From G963556115 sp963677015 (lineage in GTDB: Bacteria; Planctomycetota; SZUA-567), in NCBI GenBank assembly GCA_963677015.1, contig OY781533.1:2356001-2420000 (forward strand): 64,000 nt of DNA. The letters run 5' to 3'. The notes under the pieces are model-generated. The model had not been told where the DNA came from. It saw nothing but the letters and a program-made list of their open reading frames with translations, and searched no databases. The translations under genes were made by a program, and so were the position numbers. This document shows positions 1 through 9,301 of this stretch, piece by piece; position 1 is the stretch's first letter; each line of letters opens with the position of its first letter.

Positions 1-612
1 TCACTTGGTTGTACAACCGTTGCAGCGGTCGGATATGATGAAGGTGCCTGGGGATCCAGAGCCTACCAGATGGCTGATTCCGAGGATAACTACATCAACC
101 ATGCTATAAAATCAACAACCGAAACTCTCGGCGACTGGTCTGGCGGTATGCAGTTCCAGCTCGGAGAAGGTTCCGGAGACCAGGAAAGGACAGTATTCTC
201 ACTCAAGGATGTTACCGCCACCGAACTCGGCAAGACTCTATTTACCGATAAATTCGGGGGCAACACCGATACTGAGAAATTCCTCTCAATTAATGATATG
301 CTCAGCGGCGGACTGGCAAGTCTGGCTGAAGATCCGGTAAAAGCTCTTGAAATTATCGATCAGGCGATCGATGACGTTTCAAGCCTCAGAGCAGATATCG
401 GTGCCTTCCAGTCAAACATGCTGGAAACCAATGCCAGCAGTCTGAATGTGGCAATTGAAAACATAACCAAGACAGAAAGCTATATCCGTGACGCTGATAT
501 GGCTCAGGAGTCTACAGAGTTCACCTCGAACCAGATTATGGTTCAGGCAGGCACTGCGATGCTATCACAGGCCAACGCTCTACAGCAGAACGCACTATCA
601 CTCATTGGCTAA
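1..612 (+). CDS. fliC: Flagellin, C-terminal part (5' end outside window)
   Basis: Structural subunit of the flagellar filament. The frame is open from the first bases, so the start lies outside the window and about 203 residues are seen. The last ~90 residues form the helical flagellin D0/D1 C-terminal domain: heptad-rich helices through IDDVSSLRADIGAFQSNM, then DADMAQESTEF, ending in the classic MLSQANALQQNALSLIG tail. The preceding ~110 residues belong to the variable surface domain and are Ser/Thr-containing, hence possible glycan acceptors for the two glycosyltransferases downstream. A strong hairpin terminator follows, so it is probably transcribed apart from flaG. The family assignment is firm; the symbol could equally be flaA or hag. 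Confidence 0.93.
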   Translation, partial: SLGCTTVAAVGYDEGAWGSRAYQMADSEDNYINHAIKSTTETLGDWSGGMQFQLGEGSGDQERTVFSLKDVTATELGKTLFTDKFGGNTDTEKFLSINDMLSGGLASLAEDPVKALEIIDQAIDDVSSLRADIGAFQSNMLETNASSLNVAIENITKTESYIRDADMAQESTEFTSNQIMVQAGTAMLSQANALQQNALSLIG

Positions 613-659
613 GGGTAGTTATAACTTAGTAGCATAAGATGTTGAATAGTCCATAGGCT

Positions 660-709
660 GAAGGGTCTGGATAGCGGGACGTGCAACCTGACTTCAGACC
701 CTTCTTTTC
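660..709 (+). terminator. Rho-independent terminator after flagellin
   Basis: A perfect 10-bp stem (GAAGGGTCTG at 660-669, CAGACCCTTC at 695-704) with a 25-nt loop is followed by TTTCT. It separates the abundant flagellin transcript from flaG. Confidence 0.75.
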
Positions 710-752
710 TGTCCAGGAAAATTTATATTTCAAGTTTTTAAAGGAGATAACA

Positions 753-1223
753 ATGGATAGTGTCACAACTTACGACGGTAACAGTGCCGTCAATCCTAAT
801 CTCCACAGCTCCTCATCTTTCAAGCCGGGAGCCCTGGAGAGGATAACTACAGAATACAGCTCTGCTAATCCGGAAGCTGCGGCTGCTGAAACAGACATCG
901 TAAAGGGCAGCGAGAATCTCAAGGAAAGCAGTAAAGCTGCAGGTAAAACTCAGGATATCTACTCCGAAATCGAAGAAAATATGCAGGAAAGCCTGAATAC
1001 GGTTATCAGCAATCTGCTGAAACACAAGGTAAAGTTTTCTACCGATGACGACTCCGATATCAGCTATATAGAAATATCTGACAAGGCAACAAACGAACTG
1101 CTGCGCACCATACCCAGCGAGGCCATGCGCAACGTTCTGGAGAATATAAATGATCACATTGATGAAATACTCAATGAAAATATCGATGAAACCAAGGGAG
1201 TACTCCTTGACATGAGCAGTTGA
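753..1223 (+). CDS. flaG: FlaG-family flagellar protein
   Basis: Small flagellar protein, 156 aa, of the FlaG family, whose members are linked to filament length or assembly. The start chosen is the ATG preceded by AAGGAG six bases upstream; an in-frame upstream start would run into the flagellin terminator and is rejected. The C-terminal half carries the family core: VKFSTDDDSDISYIEISDKA followed by LLRTIPSEAMRNVLENI, matching the usual pattern of a short beta-strand pair, 'D..T.E.IRTIP.E' and a terminal helix. The N-terminal half is low-complexity and Ser/Ala/Glu rich, as is common. It sits between flagellin and two glycosyltransferases and has its own terminator. Confidence 0.85.
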   Translation: MDSVTTYDGNSAVNPNLHSSSSFKPGALERITTEYSSANPEAAAAETDIVKGSENLKESSKAAGKTQDIYSEIEENMQESLNTVISNLLKHKVKFSTDDDSDISYIEISDKATNELLRTIPSEAMRNVLENINDHIDEILNENIDETKGVLLDMSS

Positions 1224-1254
1224 ATAACCCTCCCATCACTTCTATCCTGACTCC

Positions 1255-1290
1255 CCCTGATATCACGGACGTGGTATCAGGGTCTTATTT
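1255..1290 (+). terminator. Rho-independent terminator after flaG
   Basis: A 12-bp stem (CCCTGATATCAC with GTGGTATCAGGG, one G-T pair) with a four-base loop is followed by TCTTATTTTCC. Confidence 0.75.
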
Positions 1291-1314
1291 TCCTCATATT
1301 CTATCCGATTTAAG

Positions 1315-1343
1315 TTGATAATATTCAATAAAATATGTAGAAT
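1315..1343 (+). promoter_or_regulatory. Putative sigma70-type promoter of the glycosyltransferase pair
   Basis: TTGATA and TAGAAT boxes are separated by exactly 17 bases, located after the flaG terminator and 48 bases before the ATG of the first GT41 gene. Assigned by eye only. Confidence 0.45.
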
Positions 1344-1391
1344 AACCACCGACTATTACTACATAATATAACTGATGAGGACAGATTAAAA

Positions 1392-4073
1392 ATGGCAAAC
1401 AAACGCAAGATGACCGGGAAGGAACGCCGCCAGAAAAAGCTGCAACGCAGCAAAAAAGAGCGGACACAGCCCCAGCTGAACAGTCAAAGCACAGAGGAAG
1501 GTTCACTGTTCATGACCGGTATTAATGCGCAGACTAATGGCGATAACGTAACCGCTGAAGAATGCTACCGTAAAGTTCTGGAACATAATCCGGAACACCC
1601 CAGAGCACTACTGCAGCTCGGAACCCTCTTCTACCGCCGTAACGAACTGCTGCTGGCCGAGGAATATATGCAGCGGGCACATGCCAATGGACTCAATGAC
1701 GAAAGCTACTATATCAACTACGGACTGGTATGCGATAAACTTCGCAAAACAGACGAAGCGCTGGAATGTTATGATAAAGCTCTGGCGATAACCCCGGATG
1801 TTGCCCAGTGCCACTTCAATAAAGGGCTGCTGCTTTATAAACGTTTCCGTTTTGCCGAAGCCTATGAATGTTTTAAACGCGCTGATGAGCTTGAACCGAA
1901 TAACTGGCTGACTGAATTTCAAGTCGGCTGCTCCCTGCAGGAGACAAAACGCTATGATGAGTCACTTGCATACTTTGAAAAAGCCCGTCAGAAGAATCCG
2001 GAAAATCCCCGCATTCTCTGCGGCATGGGCATGTCACTCATCCGTAAATATAAATATCAGGAAGGACTCAAGCTTGTTGCTGAAGCAGTAAATAAAGAAC
2101 CGGAAAATGTCACCTTCCTCTTCAATTACGCATTTGCACTGAAAGAGAACGGTAAAAAACGCGAGGCCAAAGCCGCATTTGAGAAAGCACTGGAACTGGA
2201 TCCGAACAATCTGGAAGCTCTGCTGGGACTCGGGCGTCTGCTTACCGAGCTTGGTGACTACGATACCTGCCGCGAACTCTTTCAGAAAGCAATAGACCTC
2301 AAACCAGACTACTACGCAGCCTATGCCTCAATGGGTATCAGCTATTACAAGAGCAGTGCCAGAAAGTCTGTGGAATGGTTTGATAAAGCTCTGGAGATTA
2401 ATCCAGAAGCCGACGACGTCTACTCACTCAAAGGCTATGCACTGAACATTCTCGGTGACACCGAAGAAGCTGAAAAAGCAATGCGGCGGGCAATCGAGCT
2501 GAAGGAGGACAGTGCCGATTATCACCAGAATATCGGAAATGTACTTGTCGTTGAAAGTAAGGTTATGGAAGCGCTGGAACATTGCCGCAGATCGGTAGAG
2601 CTAAACCCCAACAGTCACCTTGCCTTCAGTAATCTCCTGCTTTACATGCACTATATCCCGCAGTCCACCCGTGAGGACATCTGGAAGCTGCACCAGACCT
2701 ATTCCAACCTTTTCGAGCCGAAGAATATTGAATTGCGCCCCTACCTTACCGAGATCCGTAAAGACCGCAAGATCAGAATCGGTATAGTCTCCAGCGATCT
2801 GCGCAAGCACTCGGTCGCCTACTTTATCGAACCGCTCCTCTCCCATGCCGATAAGGAAAATTATGACTATTATTGCTACGCCAACGTCAAGGTACCGGAC
2901 AGCTTTTCCAAGCGCATAGCGGATATGAGCACCAAATGGCAGAGCATTCTCCAGCTATCAGATGTTGAAGCTGCAGAGCTCATTCGCCATGATAAGATCG
3001 ATATACTCGTCGATCTCGGCGGACATACCGCTGACAACCGTCTGAAAATATTCTGTCTCAAACCGGCACCAATCCAGGTTTCCTGGCTGGGATACCCGGA
3101 CACAACCGGCCTGCGGGCGATGGACTACCGAATCGCAGATGAATACACCGAACCGGAAGGTTCGGAGAGATATTCCTCAGAACAGATAATCAAACTTCCC
3201 GGAGGCTTCCACTGCTATAGTGCCTTTGGTGATTCCCCAGATCTTGTACCTCCGCCTTCAGTCAAGAACGGCCATATAACTTTCGGCTCATTCAATAATT
3301 TCGCCAAATGCAGCGCCGAAACAATCTTCCTCTGGTCGGAAATACTCAAGAATGTACCAGGCAGCAAACTGGTCCTCAAAGCCCTGAGTCTCGGTGATAA
3401 ATATGTTCAAGAGTACGCTTACAGCCGTTTTGAATCTTTCGGCATCGAGCGTGAACGTATCACCATGATGCCGCGCACGATGGGAATGAAAGAACACTTT
3501 GCCTGCTACAATGAGATCGATATTGCTCTTGACACCTATCCGTATAACGGCACAACCACTACCTGTGAAGCAATGTGGATGGGGGTACCGGTTGTCACAT
3601 TCTATGGACCCAACCACGCTTCACGTGTCGGCCTTAGTCTGCTCAGTCATGTCGGTCTTCCTCAGCTCGCCGCCTCAACTCCTGAAGAGTATGTAGGCAA
3701 AGCCGTAGCTCTGGCGCATGAAGAAAAAATAAGAGATGATCTGCGACGTAATATGCGTGTACGGCTTATAAAAAGCCCGATACTCAATGCCGAGCATTTT
3801 TCCAGAAAATTTGAGGCCGCAATGCACGCTGTCTGGAATGTATACTGTGACAATCCTACCGGTAAGCACGAAGCTGTCAGTGAAAACAAGAATTTCACTC
3901 TCAACTTTAAAACTACACCCGAGATTAATCAATTGCAGCAGCAGCCAGAGGAACAATCAAATAAATCATTTTCCCTGAACTTCGGTAATTCTGAGAATAA
4001 CAGCCAGGAGATAAAACCTGACAACGACGATGATAACGAACCACCTGCAAGTGGTATAAAACTGCATTTCTAA
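1392..4073 (+). CDS. TPR-repeat O-GlcNAc transferase-like glycosyltransferase (GT41), first copy
   Basis: 893-aa cytosolic protein of the OGT/SPINDLY family (GT41), which transfers a sugar from a nucleotide donor to Ser/Thr of target proteins. A basic Lys/Arg-rich leader (1-30) precedes about eleven TPR units (~40-400, e.g. YYINYGLVCDKLRKTDEALE). The catalytic part (~465-830) follows in two lobes: RIGIVSSDLRKHSVAYFIEP, LVDLGGHTADNRL, QVSWLGYPDTTGL, ITFGSFNNFAKCS and ALDTYPYNGTTTTCEAMWMG. The C-terminal ~60 residues are acidic/Gln-rich with repeated F(T/S)LNF motifs. Eight bases separate it from a second GT41 gene. Next to flagellin and flaG, flagellin glycosylation is the likely job (inference). 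The family assignment is certain; donor sugar and target are not known. Confidence 0.9.
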   Translation: MANKRKMTGKERRQKKLQRSKKERTQPQLNSQSTEEGSLFMTGINAQTNGDNVTAEECYRKVLEHNPEHPRALLQLGTLFYRRNELLLAEEYMQRAHANGLNDESYYINYGLVCDKLRKTDEALECYDKALAITPDVAQCHFNKGLLLYKRFRFAEAYECFKRADELEPNNWLTEFQVGCSLQETKRYDESLAYFEKARQKNPENPRILCGMGMSLIRKYKYQEGLKLVAEAVNKEPENVTFLFNYAFALKENGKKREAKAAFEKALELDPNNLEALLGLGRLLTELGDYDTCRELFQKAIDLKPDYYAAYASMGISYYKSSARKSVEWFDKALEINPEADDVYSLKGYALNILGDTEEAEKAMRRAIELKEDSADYHQNIGNVLVVESKVMEALEHCRRSVELNPNSHLAFSNLLLYMHYIPQSTREDIWKLHQTYSNLFEPKNIELRPYLTEIRKDRKIRIGIVSSDLRKHSVAYFIEPLLSHADKENYDYYCYANVKVPDSFSKRIADMSTKWQSILQLSDVEAAELIRHDKIDILVDLGGHTADNRLKIFCLKPAPIQVSWLGYPDTTGLRAMDYRIADEYTEPEGSERYSSEQIIKLPGGFHCYSAFGDSPDLVPPPSVKNGHITFGSFNNFAKCSAETIFLWSEILKNVPGSKLVLKALSLGDKYVQEYAYSRFESFGIERERITMMPRTMGMKEHFACYNEIDIALDTYPYNGTTTTCEAMWMGVPVVTFYGPNHASRVGLSLLSHVGLPQLAASTPEEYVGKAVALAHEEKIRDDLRRNMRVRLIKSPILNAEHFSRKFEAAMHAVWNVYCDNPTGKHEAVSENKNFTLNFKTTPEINQLQQQPEEQSNKSFSLNFGNSENNSQEIKPDNDDDNEPPASGIKLHF

Positions 4074-4081
4074 GGAATATA

Positions 4082-6343
4082 ATGGATTTAGAGCATCAGA
4101 AGATTCTACAGCAGGCATTCAACAGCCACCAGCTTGGTGATTTAACTACAGCGATCCAACTATATAACGAAATACTGAGCAAATATCCTGATGACGATCA
4201 GACCCTACTGTTCGGTGCCGTTGCACACTGCCAGCGTGGTGACTATACTACCGCCTCCGCTTATTTTTCCCGTATCGAGCCAGCCTCGGTAAATACCGAC
4301 CCGAACTACTATATCAATTACGGCTTGACACTCAGTGAACTGGGAGACATCCAGCAGGCAATTAGCCTGCTGCAGCGCGGCTGTGAACTGGATCCGGAAG
4401 CATTTGAAGCCAGATTCAATCTCGGACGCTGCTATTACCGTCAGCATTGCTATCAGGAGGCTGAAAACATCTTCAATGAAGCGCTAAAATTAAATCCTGA
4501 AGATGCTGAAACCCTAACCTATCTTGGCGCCATTCTGGCAACAAACGGTGAATCACAGAATGCCATGAACTTCCTTAAGCGCGCCTTTGAACGCGGGGGA
4601 GAAACCGGATTTCTGCGTTATATCACCGGATCCGTCTTCGAAAAAGAAGGCCAGACTGAAGAAGCCCTGAACCAGTATACGCGCGCATTCATCCTCGATA
4701 AAAACAATATTGCCGCCTGCCTCAGCAGTAGCAGAATGCTGGCGAAACAGGGGAAGTATCAGGAAGCAATCGCCAGAATCACAGATAATATCATTACCGA
4801 TGATCCAGAGCTTTACAGCGTGATTGAATGCAGCATCAGCACAATTTACCACCTGCAGGGAAATAATAAACAGGCCGAGGAGCATGCCAGAAGAGCACTC
4901 ACCGCTAATCCCGAATCCAGTGAAGCCTGCGGACTGCTGGCGCTCTCGCTCAGTAATACCGGCAGACAGATTGAAGCTCTCGAGCTGTTTAAAACAGCAA
5001 CATCCACTGAGCACCCCAGACCGATGGATCTTATTAATATGAGTAAGAATTTTACCGCTCTCGGGTTGACCCACGAAGCAATCGCCACCGCACAAAAGGC
5101 TTACGCACTTGATGTCAGAAATGCCGATGCTTTCAGCAGCCTCCTGCTATATCTGCACTATCCCAGTGATATATCCCGCAAAGATATAACCGAACTCCAT
5201 CTGAATTTTGGAGAAGTCTTTAACAGCAGGGCAAAGCGCAAACAAAATAATGACGAGTCATACAGTTCTCCGCCGAGGATAGGTTTCATCTCCGGCGATT
5301 TCTGCGTTCACTCCATTCAGTTTTTCTTTGAACCGCTGATTCAAAAATTCGCGGAAGATAAAGATATTGAGGTTTATCTCTACTCCAACACCCCGCATAA
5401 AGATCAGGTAACAGCCAGATATATCAAATATGCGGATAAATTCATTGACATCCGCAACCTCAGCGATATGGAAGCCTACTACCAGATAAAAGGCGACAAG
5501 CTGAATGCCCTGATTGATTTATCCGGGCATACCAATAACAACCGCCTCACCCTGCTGGCGCTGAAACCTGTACGAACCCAACTGACATACCTCGGGTACC
5601 CAGACACTACAGGGCTCTCGGAGATCGATTACCGACTCACAGACAGTGTAGCTGATGCCGATGGCAGCGACAATATGTACGCAGAGAAATTATACCGGTT
5701 ACCAGGATGCTTTCTTACCTACCAGCCACCGGAACACCCAAAAACGCTGGTCAGCAAGAACTCTGCGGATAATATAATATTCGGTTCATTCAATAATATA
5801 GCCAAGATCAGTGATCAAACCTTAAGCTGCTGGGCTGAAATATTGAAAAATACCCCTAAAAGCAAACTGCTACTCAAATGTCACGGTTTGAATGATAATG
5901 ATCTCAGACTTCTCATGGTACCGCGCTTCGAGTCCAAAGGAATTCAGCAGCAGCGACTTATATTCGCCCCTCGCGAAAAAAGTTTCGAAAAACACCTCAG
6001 CCTGTATAACTCTATCGATATCTGTCTTGATACCTTTCCATACAACGGCACAACCACAACTTTTGAGGCTTTGCTGATGAGTAGACCCGTGATTACCAGA
6101 TCTGCAGAGGCGCACGTGAGCAGAGTCGGTAAGAGCATACTGACCAATCTGGGAGTTACGGAACTAATCAGCGGCACCGACGCGGACTATATCCGTAAAG
6201 CAACAGAACTCGCTGAAGACCACGAAAAAACCATCGAATATCACCGAACATTAAGCCGGAAACTGCTATCTTCAACACTATGTGACACTGAATTATTTTA
6301 TAAAAAATTTATTGAAGCGTTGAAAAAAATGCAGATAATATAA
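4082..6343 (+). CDS. TPR-repeat O-GlcNAc transferase-like glycosyltransferase (GT41), second copy
   Basis: 753-aa paralogue of the gene just upstream, with the same layout but without the basic leader and the F(T/S)LNF tail. TPR units occupy ~1-350 (e.g. AFEARFNLGRCYYRQHCYQE). The GT41 catalytic region follows: RIGFISGDFCVHSIQFFFEP, LIDLSGHTNNNRL, TYLGYPDTTGLSEIDYRL, IIFGSFNNIAKIS and CLDTFPYNGTTTTFEALLMS. An AAGGAA stretch lies seven bases before the ATG. The spacing implies translation from one mRNA with the first copy. The two are diverged enough to have different targets or sites, or to act as a pair. Both keep the main catalytic motifs, so neither looks like a decayed copy. Confidence 0.9.
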   Translation: MDLEHQKILQQAFNSHQLGDLTTAIQLYNEILSKYPDDDQTLLFGAVAHCQRGDYTTASAYFSRIEPASVNTDPNYYINYGLTLSELGDIQQAISLLQRGCELDPEAFEARFNLGRCYYRQHCYQEAENIFNEALKLNPEDAETLTYLGAILATNGESQNAMNFLKRAFERGGETGFLRYITGSVFEKEGQTEEALNQYTRAFILDKNNIAACLSSSRMLAKQGKYQEAIARITDNIITDDPELYSVIECSISTIYHLQGNNKQAEEHARRALTANPESSEACGLLALSLSNTGRQIEALELFKTATSTEHPRPMDLINMSKNFTALGLTHEAIATAQKAYALDVRNADAFSSLLLYLHYPSDISRKDITELHLNFGEVFNSRAKRKQNNDESYSSPPRIGFISGDFCVHSIQFFFEPLIQKFAEDKDIEVYLYSNTPHKDQVTARYIKYADKFIDIRNLSDMEAYYQIKGDKLNALIDLSGHTNNNRLTLLALKPVRTQLTYLGYPDTTGLSEIDYRLTDSVADADGSDNMYAEKLYRLPGCFLTYQPPEHPKTLVSKNSADNIIFGSFNNIAKISDQTLSCWAEILKNTPKSKLLLKCHGLNDNDLRLLMVPRFESKGIQQQRLIFAPREKSFEKHLSLYNSIDICLDTFPYNGTTTTFEALLMSRPVITRSAEAHVSRVGKSILTNLGVTELISGTDADYIRKATELAEDHEKTIEYHRTLSRKLLSSTLCDTELFYKKFIEALKKMQII

Positions 6344-6385
6344 AAAATAATGAATAAATAACCATATTTATTTTGGAGCACACGT

Positions 6386-6646
6386 TTGTCAACCAATAAC
6401 TCAATAAAAAACTGTAAAAAATGCGGTCATCCCATTCTTGTCGGCTCAGATGATATCTGCCAGTTCTGCAAGGATAAAAAGACCAGAGAGGATTACACCA
6501 AGTTAATCCAGGCAGAAAAGCATATCAATAAAGATACCGGCTGGCTCAAAGGCTACAGTGCCTGGACAGCAATTATGACTATTCCCATAGTCATACTGTT
6601 GCTTGTAATCTTTTTTTATGTGCTCTCACTAGTATCGAAAACCTGA
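6386..6646 (+). CDS. Small zinc-ribbon membrane protein
   Basis: 86-aa protein, not assigned to a named family. The start is a TTG preceded by TTGGAG at a good distance; no ATG fits. The N-terminus has a CxxC...CxxC zinc-ribbon (CKKCG at 10-14, CQFC at ~28-31), then a charged helix and one C-terminal membrane helix (IMTIPIVILLLVIFFYVLSL). It is probably a tail-anchored or single-pass inner-membrane protein with a cytosolic zinc knuckle. It follows the glycosyltransferases by 42 bases and may belong to the same transcript. Confidence 0.65.
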   Translation: MSTNNSIKNCKKCGHPILVGSDDICQFCKDKKTREDYTKLIQAEKHINKDTGWLKGYSAWTAIMTIPIVILLLVIFFYVLSLVSKT

Positions 6647-6679
6647 TAAACCAGAAATATAACAGAAAGAAATTATCAA

Positions 6680-7546
6680 ATGGAAAAAATCGACCCCTGG
6701 AAACAGATTGATGCTTTAATCGAACTCGCACTGGCAGAGGATGTCGGTCCGGGTGACGCAACCACACTGGCGCTGGCTCCTGAATGCGCTACACTTTCAG
6801 CGGTATTTACCGCTCGTGACGATGGCGTTCTCGCCGGTCTGGAAGTTACCGAACACCTGTTTAAAGCAATCGATCCGGAAGTCACTATCACCCCGATACT
6901 CACTGACGGTAGTTCGTTCAAAAAAGGTGACAAGCTGGCCCGTATCGAAGGCCCTGCCCGTTCAGTACTTACCGGAGAACGTCTGGCACTCAATATTATG
7001 CAGCATATGTGCGGTGTCGCTACCGAAACCAGTAAATACGTCAAAGCCGTAGCCGGCACCAAAGCGAAGATCTATGATACCAGAAAGACCAAACCCGGTC
7101 ACCGAGCCATAGAGAAAATGGCGGTAAAGCTTGGCGGCGGAGACAACCATCGTCAGGGTCTTTACGATATGATTCTGATCAAGGATAACCATCTGGCTCT
7201 GGCAAATATCGCCAGCCCTGCTGAAGCCGTACATCAGGCTCGGAAAAGCTCAGATCTTGAGATTATGGTAGAAGTCGACACCCTTGAGCAGCTCTCCAAT
7301 GTTCTACCAGAAGAACCGGATTACGTTCTTCTCGACAATATGGGACCTGACGTACTGAAAAAAGCGGTAAAGATGGCTGATGACTATGCAGCGGGCGGCG
7401 GCAGAAGGCCAAAGCTTGAAGCATCAGGCGGCATAAACTTTGCTACCGTAACCGCGATTGCCCAGAGCGGTGTGGAACGTATATCTGTTGGTGCTATCAC
7501 CCATAGCGCTCCAGCTCTTGATATCGGCCTGGACTATATCGACTGA
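6680..7546 (+). CDS. nadC: Nicotinate-nucleotide pyrophosphorylase (quinolinate phosphoribosyltransferase)
   Basis: Converts quinolinate and PRPP to nicotinate mononucleotide, CO2 and PPi in de novo NAD synthesis. The 288 aa length is typical. Visible motifs are the N-terminal LALAEDVGPGDATT, the substrate-binding YDTRKTKPGHRAIEKMAV, GGGDNHRQGLYDMILIKDNH, and the barrel strands VMVEVDTLEQL-like, DYVLLDNMGPD and LEASGGIN, with the C-terminal VERISVGAITHS. No nadA or nadB is in the window. The ribosome-binding site is weak. A strong terminator follows. Confidence 0.95.
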   Translation: MEKIDPWKQIDALIELALAEDVGPGDATTLALAPECATLSAVFTARDDGVLAGLEVTEHLFKAIDPEVTITPILTDGSSFKKGDKLARIEGPARSVLTGERLALNIMQHMCGVATETSKYVKAVAGTKAKIYDTRKTKPGHRAIEKMAVKLGGGDNHRQGLYDMILIKDNHLALANIASPAEAVHQARKSSDLEIMVEVDTLEQLSNVLPEEPDYVLLDNMGPDVLKKAVKMADDYAAGGGRRPKLEASGGINFATVTAIAQSGVERISVGAITHSAPALDIGLDYID

Positions 7547-7575
7547 AATCCCTATTCCAGCTGACACATTATCCT

Positions 7576-7615
7576 GCAAGAGGCGGAACCCGCGGTTCCG
7601 TCTCTTGCTTAATTT
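7576..7615 (+). terminator. Rho-independent terminator after nadC
   Basis: A 15-bp stem (GCAAGAGGCGGAACC pairing with GGTTCCGTCTCTTGC) with a CGC loop is followed by TTAATTT. Confidence 0.8.
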
Positions 7616-7727
7616 CATAACAGCAGAATCGTTACCTTAAACCGAATAATTACAGCAACCTGCCCTTGCGTTTCTACATCTTTTATAGCTAAAAACCTAT
7701 ACTTGTAAAATTATTATTAAAGAAAAT

Positions 7728-7755
7728 TTGCTTAAGCAATTCCATATGGTATATT
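7728..7755 (+). promoter_or_regulatory. Putative promoter of the DUF5662-like gene
   Basis: TTGCTT and TATATT with a 16-base spacer lie about 40 bases before the start codon, downstream of the nadC terminator. Confidence 0.35.
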
Positions 7756-7792
7756 GTCAGGCTCGGATAATTTCAAGATAGAGGAGATAACT

Positions 7793-8245
7793 ATGAAAAG
7801 CTACAGATATTTACAGTATATTCTGCGGCATAAATGGTATGTGGCCGTTGCCGGCAGAAAACTTGGAGTACCGCTTTGGCAGCTTCTTACCCATGATTTA
7901 AGTAAATTCAATATTACTGAGTGGTCAGCCTATATCAAAAGGTTCTATCCTGAAAAAGAATTGACGGAAAAACCTGCAGCTTTTGATTATGCCTGGCTGA
8001 AACATCAGAAACATAATAAACATCACTGGCAACACTGGGTGCTTATCAGCGATCATGGAGTCATAAAACCGCTCAAGATGCCGCGAAAATATGCTCTGGA
8101 GATGATTGCGGACTGGACAGGTGCCAACCACAGTATCACCGGCATCCCCGACTGTAAAGAATGGTATGAGAATAATAAGCAGTACATGCTGCTGCATCCT
8201 GAGACCAGAAATCTGGTGGAAAATATAATACTCGGGAAACAGTGA
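7793..8245 (+). CDS. DUF5662-like protein
   Basis: 150-aa soluble protein resembling the DUF5662 family, often seen in phages and in scattered bacteria; its function is unknown. The ATG with GAGGAG six bases upstream was preferred over an in-frame TTG 13 codons earlier. It is rich in His and Trp. Conserved-looking elements are HKWYVAVAGRKLGVPLWQLL, the THDLSKF motif, WLKHQKHNKHHWQHW and MIADWTGANHSI. The clustered histidines could bind metal (inference). It is a single gene with its own promoter candidate, between nadC and the convergent rsmE. Confidence 0.65.
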   Translation: MKSYRYLQYILRHKWYVAVAGRKLGVPLWQLLTHDLSKFNITEWSAYIKRFYPEKELTEKPAAFDYAWLKHQKHNKHHWQHWVLISDHGVIKPLKMPRKYALEMIADWTGANHSITGIPDCKEWYENNKQYMLLHPETRNLVENIILGKQ

Positions 8246-8383
8246 ATACCGCTTATATATATTTATAAATACTGCAACAAAGAGTAAAACAAATTACAAA
8301 AACCGTACAAGCTGCTATCTTCTATAAAATCTTAGAGTTACCCAGCTGATACTGCAAAACTTATTCAATATAATAAATATAAA

Positions 8384-9088
8384 TCAGCGTAAAGCCATCA
8401 GTGTACCAGCAAAAACCACCGCAGCCGTCTCAATACGCAGTATATTCAAAGCCAGATTTACTTTCAGCACTCCGGCACTCTCAGCCAGAGCAAACTCAGC
8501 ATCACTGAATCCCCCTTCAGGTCCGATAAGGCAGCAGTAGCTGTCTTCGTTAAGACCGGACTCAGAAATGAGCGTTACAACACTCTCACCCTGTTGGTCA
8601 GCCAGCAGCAGTCGCGAATTACTTTCAGCAATATACTTAGTAAAATCCACCGGCTCAGTAAACTCAGGCAGCCAGAGATTCCGGGACTGTTTGCAGGCTT
8701 CTATGGCCCAGCGTGTATAACGTTCCACCGGATCAGAACCACCGGCAACACTCCGCTGACAGATAAGCGGCACAACCCTGTGCACCCCTAATTCCGAGAG
8801 TTTCTCAATCATATATTGCAGGCGTTTACTCTTGGGTACAGCTACCGCAAGTTCGACCGCCGGCTTTACCCGCGGCTGAAACCTAATATCACCCAGAGGT
8901 TCAACACTGACACTACGGGACTTAAGGGCGGTTATCCGCACCGGAACATAATGCCCCTTACCATCAAAAACCTCAAATTCAGCTCCGACCTTCTGACGTT
9001 TGGCACTCACAATATGCCGAACCTCCTCAGGTTCGAAATTATAATTTCCCGCTGTCAGATGCTGCAGATAATATCTCGCCAGTGCCAT
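8384..9088 (-). CDS. rsmE: 16S rRNA (uracil-1498-N3)-methyltransferase
   Basis: SAM-dependent SPOUT-class methyltransferase that modifies U1498 of 16S rRNA. 234 aa, the usual length. The N-terminal PUA-like domain includes HIVSAKRQKVGAEFEVFDGKG. The knot domain has LAVAVPKSKRLQYMIEKLSE, the ELGVHRVVPL strand, RWAIEACKQSRN, the cofactor-binding CLIGPEGGFSDAEFALAE and NILRIETAAVVFAGTLMAL. The usual LGPRILR is LALNILR here, a mild deviation. AGAGGG stands before the ATG. Its 3' end faces the DUF5662-like gene. Confidence 0.93.
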   Translation of the reverse strand: MALARYYLQHLTAGNYNFEPEEVRHIVSAKRQKVGAEFEVFDGKGHYVPVRITALKSRSVSVEPLGDIRFQPRVKPAVELAVAVPKSKRLQYMIEKLSELGVHRVVPLICQRSVAGGSDPVERYTRWAIEACKQSRNLWLPEFTEPVDFTKYIAESNSRLLLADQQGESVVTLISESGLNEDSYCCLIGPEGGFSDAEFALAESAGVLKVNLALNILRIETAAVVFAGTLMALR

Positions 9089-9245
9089 AAAAACCCTCTT
9101 GTAATATATTTTCCTTATAAATCAGATCCTGCAATCCCCGCAGCGTTATCCACCTCTTGAGCATATCCAGAACAACAATAAGCATATTTTATTTCCCGGA
9201 GACTTTAACTCAACATAATTTTATGATTCGCGGTTAATACCTGCA

Positions 9246-9279
9246 AATAAAAATACCCCTGCTTACACTGCAGGGGTAT
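9246..9279 (-). terminator. Rho-independent terminator after the EF-hand lipoprotein gene
   Basis: On the minus strand, ATACCCCTGC pairs with GCAGGGGTAT around a seven-base loop and is followed by TTTTTATTT. Confidence 0.8.
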
Positions 9280-9301
9280 AAAATCGTGTCACTCTTAAAA
9301 A

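Noticed and set aside
1315..1327. The 13-mer TTGATAATATTCA occurs here and again at 17266-17278, both upstream of genes
   Set aside because: In 64 kb of AT-rich DNA many 13-mers recur by chance; the flanks differ and the positions relative to start codons are unlike.
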